From Alteraurantiacibacter aquimixticola (GTDB taxonomy: Bacteria > Pseudomonadota > Alphaproteobacteria > Sphingomonadales > Sphingomonadaceae), in contig NZ_SSHH01000002.1 in assembly GCF_004965515.1 (NCBI RefSeq), positions 454,840-518,839 of the forward strand: a stretch of DNA of 64,000 bases, written 5' to 3'. Below, one piece after another: positions 35,270-43,851 of the stretch. Position 1 is the stretch's first letter. Every line of letters starts with the position of its first letter. Below the pieces are notes generated by a model that was not told the origin of the DNA, did not search any database, and saw nothing but the letters and a program-made list of their open reading frames with translations. The position numbers were made by a program, and so were the translations under genes.

Positions 35270-37576
35270 ATGCACCGCGCAGGCCAGCTTCTCCGTGCCT
35301 GGAGGGAGGCGTTCGAACCGCCGCTCTCCGCCGCCGAATTCGGGCGGCGTTTCGGCGTGCCCGAACCATGGCCCAGCCGCACCGTCTATGGCTGGGAAGC
35401 GAAAGGCAAGGTTCCGCGCGCCCAGGTGCAAAAACGCCTCGCCGAACTCGGCATATGCCAGCCAGCCGACTGGATCGAACCCGCCCTCCCCGACACCCCA
35501 CCGGAAGACCCCCTACCGATGAGCAGCGACACCCATCCCTTCTACGACATGCACCGTCACGGCTATGTCCGCTGCGCCACCAGCACGCCCGAAGTGCGCA
35601 CCGCCGATGTCGCTTATAACTGCGCCGCAATCATCGACGAGGCGAAGCGTGCTGACGCGGCGCATGTGGACCTGCTCGTCTATCCGGAGATGTGCCTGTC
35701 CTCCTATATGCTCGACGATCTGGTGATGCAGACGGCCTTCCTCGAGAGGGTCGAGACTGCGGTTGCCGAGGTGGTTGAGGCCAGCAAGGCGCTCTCCCCC
35801 GTGCTCATCATCGGTGCGCCGCTGATGGCGAACGGCCAGCTCTACAATTGCGCTCTGGTGATCGCAGCGGGCAAGCTGCTGGGCGTCGTCCCCAAGTCCT
35901 ACCTGCCAAACTATCGCGAGTTCTACGAGAAGCGCTGGTACGCGCATGGCCGCAATGTGAAGGGCGCCAGCATCCGCGTGAATGGGGAGGATGTGCCCTT
36001 CGGCACCGACCTGGTCTTCGCCTCCACGCGCAACCACCGCTTCAAGCTGCATGTCGAGATTTGCGAGGACATGTGGTCCCCCGCCCCGCCCGCGATCGAG
36101 GGCGCGCTGGCGGGCGCGACGATCTGCACCAACCTCTCCGCATCCAACATCACCATCGGCAAGTCGGATGAACGGCATCTCTATGCCCGCAGCCATTCGG
36201 CCCGCACCTCCTGCGCCTATGTCTATTCGGCAGCCGGCCATGGCGAGAGCACGACCGACCATGCCTGGGACGGACAGGGCTTCATCTTCGAACTGGGCGA
36301 CCTCATCGCCGAAAGCGAGCGTTTCAAGCGCCATCCCGAACTCTGCGTCGCCGATGTCGATGTGGAGCGGATTCACGGCGACCGCATCCGCAACAAGACC
36401 TTCGACGATGCGATCGAAGCGGCAGGCCGGCCCGCCGACCGCTTCCGCTTCATCCAGATGGCGCACAATCCCAAACCGGGCGATATCGGCCTGATCCGCC
36501 CGATCGCCCGCTTCCCCTTCGTGCCCGACCGCGAGCACAAGCTGGACGAGGATTGCTACGAGGCGTTCAACATCCAGGTCGACGGCCTCATGCGCCGGGT
36601 GGAGGCGACCAATCCCAAATCGCTCGTGCTCGGTATCTCGGGCGGGCTCGATAGCACCCATGCGCTGATCGTGGCGGCGAAGACCGTGGATCGCCTCGGC
36701 CTGCCGCGCGACATGATCCGCTGCTACACCATGCCCGGCTTCGGCACGACCGATCACACCAAGTCCAACGCATGGAAGCTGATGGAAGCCTTCCACACCC
36801 ATGCGGAGGAAATCGACATCCGCCCGGCGGCGACCAGGATGCTGGAGGATATCGGCCACGCCTTTGCCGGGGGCGAGCCGGTCTATGACGTGACGTTCGA
36901 GAATGTGCAGGCGGGCCTGCGCACCGATTACCTTTTCCGCCTTGCCGGACAGAACAACGGTTTCGTGATCGGCACGGGCGACCTTTCCGAACTGGCGCTG
37001 GGCTGGTGCACTTATGGCGTGGGCGACCAGATGAGCCATTATGCAGTGAATTCAGGCGTGCCGAAGACGCTGATCCAGCACCTGATCCGCTGGGCGATCC
37101 GTTCCGAGCAGTTCACGCATGAGACCGACGCCGTGCTGCAGGCCGTGCTCGACACGGAGATCACGCCAGAGCTGGTGCCGGTCGGCGAAAAGGGCGAGGT
37201 GCAGAGTACCGAGGCGAAGGTCGGCCCCTATGAGCTCAACGATTTCTTCCTGCACAATGTGATGCGCTGGGGCCTGCCGCCGTCCAAGGTCGCGTTCATG
37301 GCATGGCACGCCTGGCGCGATATCGAACGGGGCGACTGGCCCGCCCATTTCCCCGAAGCCGCGCGCAACGAATACGACCTTCCCACCATCCGCAAATGGA
37401 TGGAAAGTTTTCTCCGCCGCTTCTTCCAGTTCAGCCAGTTCAAGCGCAGCGCGATACCCAACGGGCCCAAGGTCTCGAGCGGTGGTGCCCTGTCCCCGCG
37501 CGGGGACTGGCGCGCGCCCAGCGATGCGGTGGCCTATGTGTGGCTGGACGAATTGCGGCGAAACGTGCCGGAATAG
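35270..37576 (+). CDS. nadE: glutamine-dependent NAD(+) synthetase with N-terminal HTH-like domain
   Basis: 768 aa as read from ATG 35270; the NadE part proper begins at MSSDTHPFYDM (ATG 35519, 685 aa). The glutaminase (nitrilase) domain shows Glu in VYPEMCLS, Lys in VPKSYLPNY and Cys in EICEDMW; the synthetase domain has the P-loop LGISGGLDSTHAL. It makes NAD from deamido-NAD, ATP and glutamine. The first ~80 residues (AGQLLRAWREAFEPPLSAAEFGRRFGVP... TVYGWEAKGKVPRAQVQKRLAELGI) look like a Cro/CI-type helix-turn-helix, in frame and without a stop. Whether translation starts at 35270 or 35519 decides whether the fusion is real; the latter has only a weak GGAAG upstream. Confidence 0.9.
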   Translation: MHRAGQLLRAWREAFEPPLSAAEFGRRFGVPEPWPSRTVYGWEAKGKVPRAQVQKRLAELGICQPADWIEPALPDTPPEDPLPMSSDTHPFYDMHRHGYVRCATSTPEVRTADVAYNCAAIIDEAKRADAAHVDLLVYPEMCLSSYMLDDLVMQTAFLERVETAVAEVVEASKALSPVLIIGAPLMANGQLYNCALVIAAGKLLGVVPKSYLPNYREFYEKRWYAHGRNVKGASIRVNGEDVPFGTDLVFASTRNHRFKLHVEICEDMWSPAPPAIEGALAGATICTNLSASNITIGKSDERHLYARSHSARTSCAYVYSAAGHGESTTDHAWDGQGFIFELGDLIAESERFKRHPELCVADVDVERIHGDRIRNKTFDDAIEAAGRPADRFRFIQMAHNPKPGDIGLIRPIARFPFVPDREHKLDEDCYEAFNIQVDGLMRRVEATNPKSLVLGISGGLDSTHALIVAAKTVDRLGLPRDMIRCYTMPGFGTTDHTKSNAWKLMEAFHTHAEEIDIRPAATRMLEDIGHAFAGGEPVYDVTFENVQAGLRTDYLFRLAGQNNGFVIGTGDLSELALGWCTYGVGDQMSHYAVNSGVPKTLIQHLIRWAIRSEQFTHETDAVLQAVLDTEITPELVPVGEKGEVQSTEAKVGPYELNDFFLHNVMRWGLPPSKVAFMAWHAWRDIERGDWPAHFPEAARNEYDLPTIRKWMESFLRRFFQFSQFKRSAIPNGPKVSSGGALSPRGDWRAPSDAVAYVWLDELRRNVPE

Positions 37577-37580
37577 ACTG

Positions 37581-38333
37581 TCAGGCCGGTTTGCGCGCGA
37601 CAGTCATATAGGCGAAATCCCAGATGATCGGCGCGGCGGCCTTTGCCTTTTCCGCGTCCAGCGCGGCGATGAAGGCCTCGCTGTCGAGACCCTCTTCCGC
37701 CACCACGCCCGCCGCGAAGATGCGCGGCAGCATCATGCGCGCCATGGCCGATGCACCGCCCTTGCCCTCGGGGTCGAGTACGATAGCCTCGGCGCGGAAG
37801 GATGCCGGTTCCAGCCCACAATCTTGCAACAGGCGCGGCAGTTGGAGCGCTGTGCCCGGCAGGCCGCCTTCGCTGGCGATGGTGGCCCATATCCAGTTGG
37901 CGAGTTCGACGTGCCGCGGCAGTTCGACAATCGAGAAGGGCCGTCCCGCACCGTCATGCTCTTGCCATGCCATCACGCCGCCGGGCCGCAACAGGGCCGC
38001 CAGCTGCGCAAGCGCCGGTTCGGGATCGGGCAGGTACATCAGCACACGCCGCCCGACGACGGCATCGAAGGTGCCGAGGTCGGGCAAGTTCTGCGAAAGG
38101 TCGGCCACCGCGTAGTGAATCGGCGCCGCACCTGCAGGCGCTACCTCACCGCGCGCCATTTCCACGCGTTCGCGGTCGATATCGATGCCGACCACCTCCC
38201 CGCCCGGACCCACGCGCTGGGCAAGTTCGCGCGTGAGCACACCCATCGCGCAGCCCACATCGAGCACGCGCATGCCAGGTGCAATCCCGGCATCGTCTAG
38301 CATTCGCGCCGTCGGCGCATTAGCATTGGCCAT
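37581..38333 (-). CDS. class I SAM-dependent methyltransferase
   Basis: 250 aa from ATG 38333 (MANANAPTARMLDDAGI), with GGGAG 6 bases upstream that is part of a hairpin (38341-38373). Motif I is VLDVGCAMGVLTRELAQRVG, followed by VVGIDIDRERVEMA and VADLSQNLPDLGTFDAVVGRRVLMYL. This is a ubiquinone/menaquinone-methyltransferase-like fold acting on a small molecule. It converges on nadE with 4 bp between the stops. Confidence 0.86.
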   Translation of the reverse strand: MANANAPTARMLDDAGIAPGMRVLDVGCAMGVLTRELAQRVGPGGEVVGIDIDRERVEMARGEVAPAGAAPIHYAVADLSQNLPDLGTFDAVVGRRVLMYLPDPEPALAQLAALLRPGGVMAWQEHDGAGRPFSIVELPRHVELANWIWATIASEGGLPGTALQLPRLLQDCGLEPASFRAEAIVLDPEGKGGASAMARMMLPRIFAAGVVAEEGLDSEAFIAALDAEKAKAAAPIIWDFAYMTVARKPA

Positions 38334-38340
38334 GGTGATC

Positions 38341-38373
38341 TCCCTCGCATGATATGTTGTTACATGCGAGGGA
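38341..38373 (-). promoter_or_regulatory. perfect inverted repeat over the methyltransferase ribosome binding site
   Basis: Arms TCCCTCGCATG and CATGCGAGGGA, 11 bp each and perfect, with an 11-base AT-rich spacer. It fills most of the 62-bp gap between the sugar dehydrogenase and methyltransferase genes. Part of the Shine-Dalgarno sequence (GGGAG, minus strand) lies in the arm. It fits either a dimeric repressor operator or an mRNA hairpin that blocks translation. Confidence 0.6.
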
Positions 38374-38395
38374 GAATGCAAGAAGGCTTGTCGAT

Positions 38396-39631
38396 TTATT
38401 CCGCCGGAGCGATGCGGATCAGCGCGCCTTCGCCCATGTCGGTGAGCAGGTAGAGCGCGCCGTCCGGCCCCGTGCGGACGTCACGCCAGCGCTGGCCCAG
38501 CTCTCGCAGCATGTGCTCGGGCTCACCCACCGGCATGCCCTGCTGGTTGGTGTCGTAGCGCAGGAGGCCTTGCGTGAAGCTGGCGAGGAACAGGTCGCCA
38601 TGCCAGGCGGGGAACAGGCTGCCATCGTAGAAGGCAAGGTTGCCGGGATTGAGCGAGGGCGGGCCATAAACGAGCACCGGATCCTGCTTGCCCGGACGGT
38701 TGCGCAGATATTCCTGCTGCTGGCCGTCATAGTGGAAACCCTGCGTCACGCTCATCCAGCCATAGTCGCCGCCGCGCAGGATGCGGTTGACCTCGTCCCC
38801 GCCGCGCGGGCCGAATTCGCTTTCCCAGATCTCGCCGGTGATACTGTTGTAGGTGAGGCCCAGCGGGTTGCGGTGGCCGGTCGACCACACCTCGGGCGCA
38901 TGGCCGTCCTTGCCTACCCAGGGATTGCCCGCAGGAACGCTACCATCGTCATTGAGGCGCAGGATCTTGCCGAAATGGTTGGACGGATCGGCGACCATTT
39001 CGCCGAAGTTCCGGTCGCCGCTGGCGATGTAGAGATAGCCGTCCGGATCGAACAGGATGCGCCCACCGAAGGAACCGAAGGCCGGGCCCTGACCGCAGCA
39101 CTTTTCCGGCACGGGCTGCGCGCCGTACCAGGCATTGGCAACGAAGATATCCTCGACATCGGTCAGCTCATGCCCGCCGTCCCAGCGCCCACGCATCACC
39201 GCGATGACCGAGTTCTGCGGATCTTCCGGATCGGCCTTGGAATAAGCCATGTAAACCAGCCGGTTCTCGGCGAAATCGGGATGGAGCGCGATGTCGTTCA
39301 GGCCCGCAATGCCCAGCGTGTACATCGCGGGCAGCCCGGCAATCGGCGTCGGATCGAGCACGCCGTCGCGGATCACGCGCAGGCGCCCGACGCGTTCGGT
39401 GACGAGAATATCGCCCTCGGGCGTCCACACCATGCCCCACGGCCGCTCCAGCTCGCGCGTGACCACGGTGACGGCGATATCCGCCTCGTCCGTCGCGAAG
39501 CTCCACGGCCCATCGGCCAGCTCGGTTCCCTGGAATGGCGGCGCCCCTGCCGGTTCCTCATCCTGCGCAACAGCCATACTGGAACACAGGGCCAGCGCCG
39601 AAACCGCGGCCAGAGCCTTCAAAACCTTCAT
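38396..39631 (-). CDS. PQQ-dependent sugar dehydrogenase family protein
   Basis: 411 aa from ATG 39631 (MKVLKALAAVSALAL), with AAAGGA 6 bases upstream; signal peptide ends at MAVAQ. The six-bladed propeller shows ELERPWGMVWTPEGDILVTERVGRL, IALHPDFAENRLVYMAYS, YIASGDRNFGEMV and GLTYNSITGEIWESEFGPRGGDEVN, matching soluble aldose sugar dehydrogenases (glucose/sorbosone dehydrogenase family). It oxidises sugars in the periplasm with PQQ as cofactor; no PQQ biosynthesis genes are seen here. A distant paralogue is at 43852-45069. Confidence 0.9.
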   Translation of the reverse strand: MKVLKALAAVSALALCSSMAVAQDEEPAGAPPFQGTELADGPWSFATDEADIAVTVVTRELERPWGMVWTPEGDILVTERVGRLRVIRDGVLDPTPIAGLPAMYTLGIAGLNDIALHPDFAENRLVYMAYSKADPEDPQNSVIAVMRGRWDGGHELTDVEDIFVANAWYGAQPVPEKCCGQGPAFGSFGGRILFDPDGYLYIASGDRNFGEMVADPSNHFGKILRLNDDGSVPAGNPWVGKDGHAPEVWSTGHRNPLGLTYNSITGEIWESEFGPRGGDEVNRILRGGDYGWMSVTQGFHYDGQQQEYLRNRPGKQDPVLVYGPPSLNPGNLAFYDGSLFPAWHGDLFLASFTQGLLRYDTNQQGMPVGEPEHMLRELGQRWRDVRTGPDGALYLLTDMGEGALIRIAPAE

Positions 39632-39766
39632 TGAATTTCCTTTCCCCTCCACGGCACGGATGGAAACCGCGCCGCCTTTTGACCGTATCCTATTGAGCCT
39701 GTGCGTGCTGCACAATGACTCTGTCCGAAATTCCCGCAGCCATTCGCATTGGCGGGACAAGCGGCT

Positions 39767-40552
39767 ATGGTGAAAGACCTGATGCAACCCGATCCCGCCC
39801 GCAAGTCCGTGCTCATCACCGGCGCCGCCCGCCGGATCGGTGCGGCCATGGCCCGCGCATTCGGCGAGGCGGGCTGGCATGTGGTGGTGCACTACAACCG
39901 CTCCGCCGCCGCAGCGCGCGAGCTGGCGGACGCCCTGCCCTCTGCCGAGATATTCCAGTGCGACCTTGCCGATTGCGACGCAGCGATCGCCATGGTCGAG
40001 GTGCTGGCCGACAGGCTGGAGGACTGGCGCGTACTCGTCTCCAGCGCCTCCTTGTTCGAGGAGGACGATGTAACTGCGCTTGATCCCGGCACGAACAAGC
40101 GGGCCATGCAGGTCAATGCCGTCACTCCCGCCCGTATGGCGCAAGCCTATCTCGCCAGCGCCCGCTCGCACGCTGGGCGGCGCGTGATCCAGGTGACAGA
40201 CCAGAAGCTGGCTAATCCCAACCACGATTTCTTCAGCTACACGATGAGCAAGCATGCGGTGGATGCGGCGGCCGAAATGCTCGCCATGGCGTGCAAAGGC
40301 GATGACCGCGTCTATCGCCTCGCCCCAGGCGCGATCCTGCCGAGCCATGACCAGACGTCGGAGGAAGCAGAAAGATCGCACCGGATGAACCTGCTCCACC
40401 GCCGCACACAAGCAGAGGAGGTGGCCCAGGCCGCTTTGTTCATGGCCGAAGCCCCGCTCGCCAGCGGGCAGCAGATCTTCGTCGATTCGGGCCAGCACCT
40501 GCTGTCCCAGCCGCGCGATGTGCTCTATCTTGCGCGCGGGGAGAGGGGATGA
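39767..40552 (+). CDS. short-chain dehydrogenase/reductase (pteridine-reductase-like)
   Basis: 261 aa from ATG 39767 (an ATG five codons later, 39782, is possible). The nucleotide-binding motif is LITGAARRIGAAMA with basic residues in HYNRSAAAARELA suggesting NADPH, and the active site is YTMSKHAVDAA (Tyr-x-x-x-Lys). The C-terminus ends FVDSGQHLLSQPRDV, like FolM/pteridine-reductase-type SDRs. It opens an operon: the cytochrome b gene overlaps its stop (ATGATG). Confidence 0.88.
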   Translation: MVKDLMQPDPARKSVLITGAARRIGAAMARAFGEAGWHVVVHYNRSAAAARELADALPSAEIFQCDLADCDAAIAMVEVLADRLEDWRVLVSSASLFEEDDVTALDPGTNKRAMQVNAVTPARMAQAYLASARSHAGRRVIQVTDQKLANPNHDFFSYTMSKHAVDAAAEMLAMACKGDDRVYRLAPGAILPSHDQTSEEAERSHRMNLLHRRTQAEEVAQAALFMAEAPLASGQQIFVDSGQHLLSQPRDVLYLARGERG

Positions 40553-41253
40553 TGGACGAGACGCAAGCCGCGAAACCGCGCAAGAAACACGCGCTGGGTA
40601 CGCGCATATGGCACTGGATCAACGCACTCAGCGTTACGATCCTGTTCATGTCCGGCCTCAATATCTCCAACGCGCACCGGCGGCTCTATTGGGGCGATTG
40701 GGGTTTCGCGGCCGAACAGGCGTGGCTGGAAGTCCCGCGCTTTCCCGGTTGGGCGACGATTCCCGGCTATTACAGCCTTGCTTCCGCACGCGACTGGCAC
40801 ATTGTCTTCGCCTGGGTCTTTGCGCTGGGGCTGATGCTCTTCATGCTTGCGGCGCTGCGCAACGGCCATTTCCGCCGCGACCTGACCACGCGCTGGGCGG
40901 ACTGGAAGCCGTCGAACGTCTGGCAGGACATTCGCCAGCACCTGAAGCTGAATTTCGACCATGGTGAAGGCAAGTTCAACTTCCTGCAGAAGGCCGCCTA
41001 TGCTGGGGTGATCTTCGTGCTGCTGCCGCTGATGATCTTTACCGGCATGGTGATGAGCCCGGGCATGGAGGCGGCCTTCCCGTGGATGACAGACATCTTC
41101 GGCGGACGGCAGAGCGCGCGCAGCATCCACTTTATCTGCGCGTGGCTGCTCTTCGCCTTTTTCGTGGTGCACATATTGCTGGTGCTGCTGTCCAATCCCA
41201 TGAAGCAGCTGGCCGACATGATTAGCGGAGGACGCGACGATGAAGCGGCGTAA
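40549..41253 (+). CDS. cytochrome b561-type membrane subunit
   Basis: 234 aa, di-haem cytochrome b-like (MsrQ/formate-dehydrogenase gamma-like). Membrane segments with candidate haem histidines: TRIWHWINALSVTILFMSGL, DWHIVFAWVFALGLMLFML, AAYAGVIFVLLPLMIFTGM and SIHFICAWLLFAFFVVHILLVLL. It would pass electrons from quinones to the molybdoenzyme encoded next, whose start lies 14 bp inside this gene. The start is 40549 or the adjacent ATG at 40552. Confidence 0.88.
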   Translation: MMDETQAAKPRKKHALGTRIWHWINALSVTILFMSGLNISNAHRRLYWGDWGFAAEQAWLEVPRFPGWATIPGYYSLASARDWHIVFAWVFALGLMLFMLAALRNGHFRRDLTTRWADWKPSNVWQDIRQHLKLNFDHGEGKFNFLQKAAYAGVIFVLLPLMIFTGMVMSPGMEAAFPWMTDIFGGRQSARSIHFICAWLLFAFFVVHILLVLLSNPMKQLADMISGGRDDEAA

Positions 41254-41983
41254 TTTCCTCGTCGGCATGGGCGCGGCCTTCCTTGCGGGGTGCAAGGAGA
41301 TCGGCGATTCGAAGTGGTTCGGCGCGCTGGTCGATACGGCGGAAAGCTGGCACCGCGGCGTGCACCGCACGCTGGGCGTCAGCCGCATCGCGATGGCCCC
41401 CGAATATGACCGCAGCGAGGTTTCCCCCTTCTTCCGCGGCAATGGCACGCAGGAAGTGGGCAAGGAGGATTACAACGCCCATCGCGATGCCGGCTTCGTT
41501 GACTGGCGCGTCACAGTGAGCGGGCTGGTCGACACCCCGCTCGAGCTTTCGATGGAGGATATCCGCGCCCTCCCCCAGCGCACACAGGTGACACGGCATG
41601 ATTGCGTGGAGGGCTGGAGCGCGATCGGCGAATGGACCGGACCGCAGCTATCCAGAATCCTCGAAATGGCAGGCGTGCAGGAAGGCGCGAATTACGTGAT
41701 CTTCCGCTGCGCCGATACGCTGAACGGCGCCGACTATTACGAAAGCTGCGACATGGACGATGCCATGCATCCGCAGACCATCGTCGCGCATTTGCTCAAT
41801 GGTGAGCCGCTGCCCGAGCGCAATGGCGCACCCCTACGCCTGAGGCTCGAACGCCAGCTGGGTTACAAGCATCCTAAATATCTTACCGGGATCGAGCTGG
41901 TCGCCAGCCTCGACGATATCGAGGGCGGCAAGGGCGGCTACTGGGAGGACCGCAGCGGGTACCAGTGGTACGCCGGGATCTGA
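41240..41983 (+). CDS. molybdopterin-dependent oxidoreductase (sulphite-oxidase/MsrP-like)
   Basis: 247 aa. The N-terminus MKRRNFLVGMGAAFLAGC combines a twin-arginine export signal with a lipobox (LAGC), so the folded enzyme may be exported by Tat and lipidated. The molybdopterin domain shows the Mo-ligand Cys in TRHDCVEGWSAIGEWTG and the block FRCADTLNGADYYESCDMDD. The length fits the catalytic domain only. Together with the cytochrome b gene it resembles a YedY/MsrP-type periplasmic reductase system, though the substrate is not established. The stop abuts the convergent DUF1801 gene. Confidence 0.9.
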   Translation: MKRRNFLVGMGAAFLAGCKEIGDSKWFGALVDTAESWHRGVHRTLGVSRIAMAPEYDRSEVSPFFRGNGTQEVGKEDYNAHRDAGFVDWRVTVSGLVDTPLELSMEDIRALPQRTQVTRHDCVEGWSAIGEWTGPQLSRILEMAGVQEGANYVIFRCADTLNGADYYESCDMDDAMHPQTIVAHLLNGEPLPERNGAPLRLRLERQLGYKHPKYLTGIELVASLDDIEGGKGGYWEDRSGYQWYAGI

Positions 41984-42424
41984 TCAGACCTCCTCCGGAT
42001 AGCGCTCTTTCGAGTTCTTCCAGCTCATGGCGATCATCTGTTCCAGTACGCCAAGGTCGATATCGGCCAGCTTGTTCACATAGATGCAGCCCTTGGGCCG
42101 CTCGAACTTGCCCAGCTTCTCGCGCAGTGCAGCGAAAGGGGCTTCGTCGCCATCCTTCCCGCAATTGAGCAGGTAGAGCGAATGGCGCGCCTTGCGCGGT
42201 GAGAACCCGACGCGGCAGATGGCGCCCTTGCGACCCGCATCGGTTTCGTAGGCATAGCCGCCATAGCCGATGATCGTCGGCCCCCACATGCGCGGCTCCT
42301 CGCCAGTAACCTTGCGGAACAGCGCATCGAGCACCCTGGCATCCTCGCGCTTTCCCGCGTGATCGACCGCTTCGATGAACGCCTCGACGCTCTGTTCGGT
42401 GGGCTGGGTCTTGTTCTCGCTCAT
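41984..42424 (-). CDS. DUF1801 domain-containing protein
   Basis: 146 aa from ATG 42424 (MSENKTQPTEQSVEAFIEA). The DUF1801 (YdhG-like) core is recognisable: RMWGPTIIGYGGYAYETDAGRKGAI, FSPRKARHSLYLLNCG and GCIYVNKLADIDL. Cytosolic, function unknown. It ends one base after the molybdoenzyme stop in convergent orientation. Confidence 0.85.
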   Translation of the reverse strand: MSENKTQPTEQSVEAFIEAVDHAGKREDARVLDALFRKVTGEEPRMWGPTIIGYGGYAYETDAGRKGAICRVGFSPRKARHSLYLLNCGKDGDEAPFAALREKLGKFERPKGCIYVNKLADIDLGVLEQMIAMSWKNSKERYPEEV

Positions 42425-42514
42425 GGGGCGCAAGGCTAGCTCGCAATTGACAGCAGGGAAAGCGGCATCCAAACCTATGGTTTAAGGACTGGAACTGGGG
42501 GAGACGCGCCGCTC

Positions 42515-43822
42515 ATGTGGTTGCTCGACAAAATGCTTAACAAGCTGATCCGTGCGGGTCGGCTGATAATTACCGACTATGATGGCAAGGTCTATGAGTA
42601 TGGGCCGGGCGGCGCCACGCCGGAAACGGGCGATGCGCCGATCCGCATTCGCCTGTCCAACAAGAAGGCATCGCGCCATATCGCGCGCTATCCGCAGCTG
42701 GGCACTGCGGAAGCCTTCATGTGGGGCTGGATGGATATCGAGGAACCGCATGATCTGCGCGACCTGATCCTGTTCGTCACCGCGCAGGCCAAGGCGCATG
42801 GCGACCGCGCGCTGCAGCCGCAGGGGCCGCTCAAGCGCATGGCGCAGAAGGCCGCAGCCAAGGTCGACAGCATCAATCTGAAGGGCAAGGCGCGCAAGAA
42901 CGCCGAGCATACCTACAACCTCACCCGCCGCCTTTATGAGCTGTTCCTCGACGAGGACCGGCAATACACAATGGGCTATCACCGCACGCCCGATGTGAGC
43001 CTGGAACAGGCGCAGCGCGACAAGAAGGCGCATATCGCGGCGAAGATGCACCTGACGGTTGACAAGGGCCGTCCGCTGCGCGTGCTCGATATCGGCTGCG
43101 GCTGGGGCGGTCTCGCGCTCTACCTCAACAAGCATTACGGCTGCGAAGTGCTGGGCGTGGCGCTGGCGCCCGACCAGATCGCCTTCTGCAAGGAGCGGGC
43201 CGAGCAAGAGGGCGTGGCCGACAAGGTAAAGTTCGCACTGATGGATTACCGCGACGTGCAGGGCGAGTTCGACCGCATCTCCTCGGTCGGCCTGCTCGAA
43301 CATGTCGGCACACCGCACTACCCGCAATTCATGGCCAAGACGCATGAGCTGCTCGCGCCCGATGGCGTGATGTTCAGCCATTGCTGCGGCCGTGCAGGCC
43401 CTCCCGGCTTCACCGATGCCTTCACCCGCAAATATATCTTCCCCGGCGGCTATATCCCCGCTTTGTCCGAGCTGGTGACCGAAAGCGAGAAGGCTGGCTG
43501 GCAGGTGATGGATGTGGAGGCGATGCGCTTCCATTACAGCTACACGCTGGAGGAATGGTACAAGCGCACCGTCATGCACAAGGACGAGATCGTCGAGATG
43601 TATGACGAGAAGTTCTACCGCATGTGGCTCTATTATCTCGCGGGCGCGGAACAGAGCTTCCGCAACGGCACGCTGGTCAACTGGCAGATCCAGTATGTGA
43701 AGGACCGCGCGGCGATCCCGATGACGGGCGACTATGTCTATGAGGAAAGCGCCCGCCTGCGCGGCCTGGAAGAGCCGCCGCAATGGCATCTCGACCCGGC
43801 GCTGAAGGAAGCTGCCGAATAG
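42515..43822 (+). CDS. cyclopropane-fatty-acyl-phospholipid synthase family protein (divergent copy)
   Basis: 435 aa. SAM-dependent enzyme of the CFA/mycolic-acid methyltransferase family: motif I VLDIGCGWGGLALYLNK, then EVLGVALAPDQIAFCKER, GLLEHVGTPHYPQFM and FPGGYIPALSELV. Compared with the copy at 45089 it has AEHTYNLTRRLYELFLDEDRQYTMGYH where the other has the canonical HHYDIGNDLYQLML... QYSCAYF, i.e. it lacks the Cys in this conserved segment. It may therefore modify a different lipid or be altered in activity. A sugar dehydrogenase gene separates the two copies. Confidence 0.88.
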   Translation: MWLLDKMLNKLIRAGRLIITDYDGKVYEYGPGGATPETGDAPIRIRLSNKKASRHIARYPQLGTAEAFMWGWMDIEEPHDLRDLILFVTAQAKAHGDRALQPQGPLKRMAQKAAAKVDSINLKGKARKNAEHTYNLTRRLYELFLDEDRQYTMGYHRTPDVSLEQAQRDKKAHIAAKMHLTVDKGRPLRVLDIGCGWGGLALYLNKHYGCEVLGVALAPDQIAFCKERAEQEGVADKVKFALMDYRDVQGEFDRISSVGLLEHVGTPHYPQFMAKTHELLAPDGVMFSHCCGRAGPPGFTDAFTRKYIFPGGYIPALSELVTESEKAGWQVMDVEAMRFHYSYTLEEWYKRTVMHKDEIVEMYDEKFYRMWLYYLAGAEQSFRNGTLVNWQIQYVKDRAAIPMTGDYVYEESARLRGLEEPPQWHLDPALKEAAE

Positions 43823-43851
43823 GGTCAAACTACTTGGGGAGGACATTGTCG

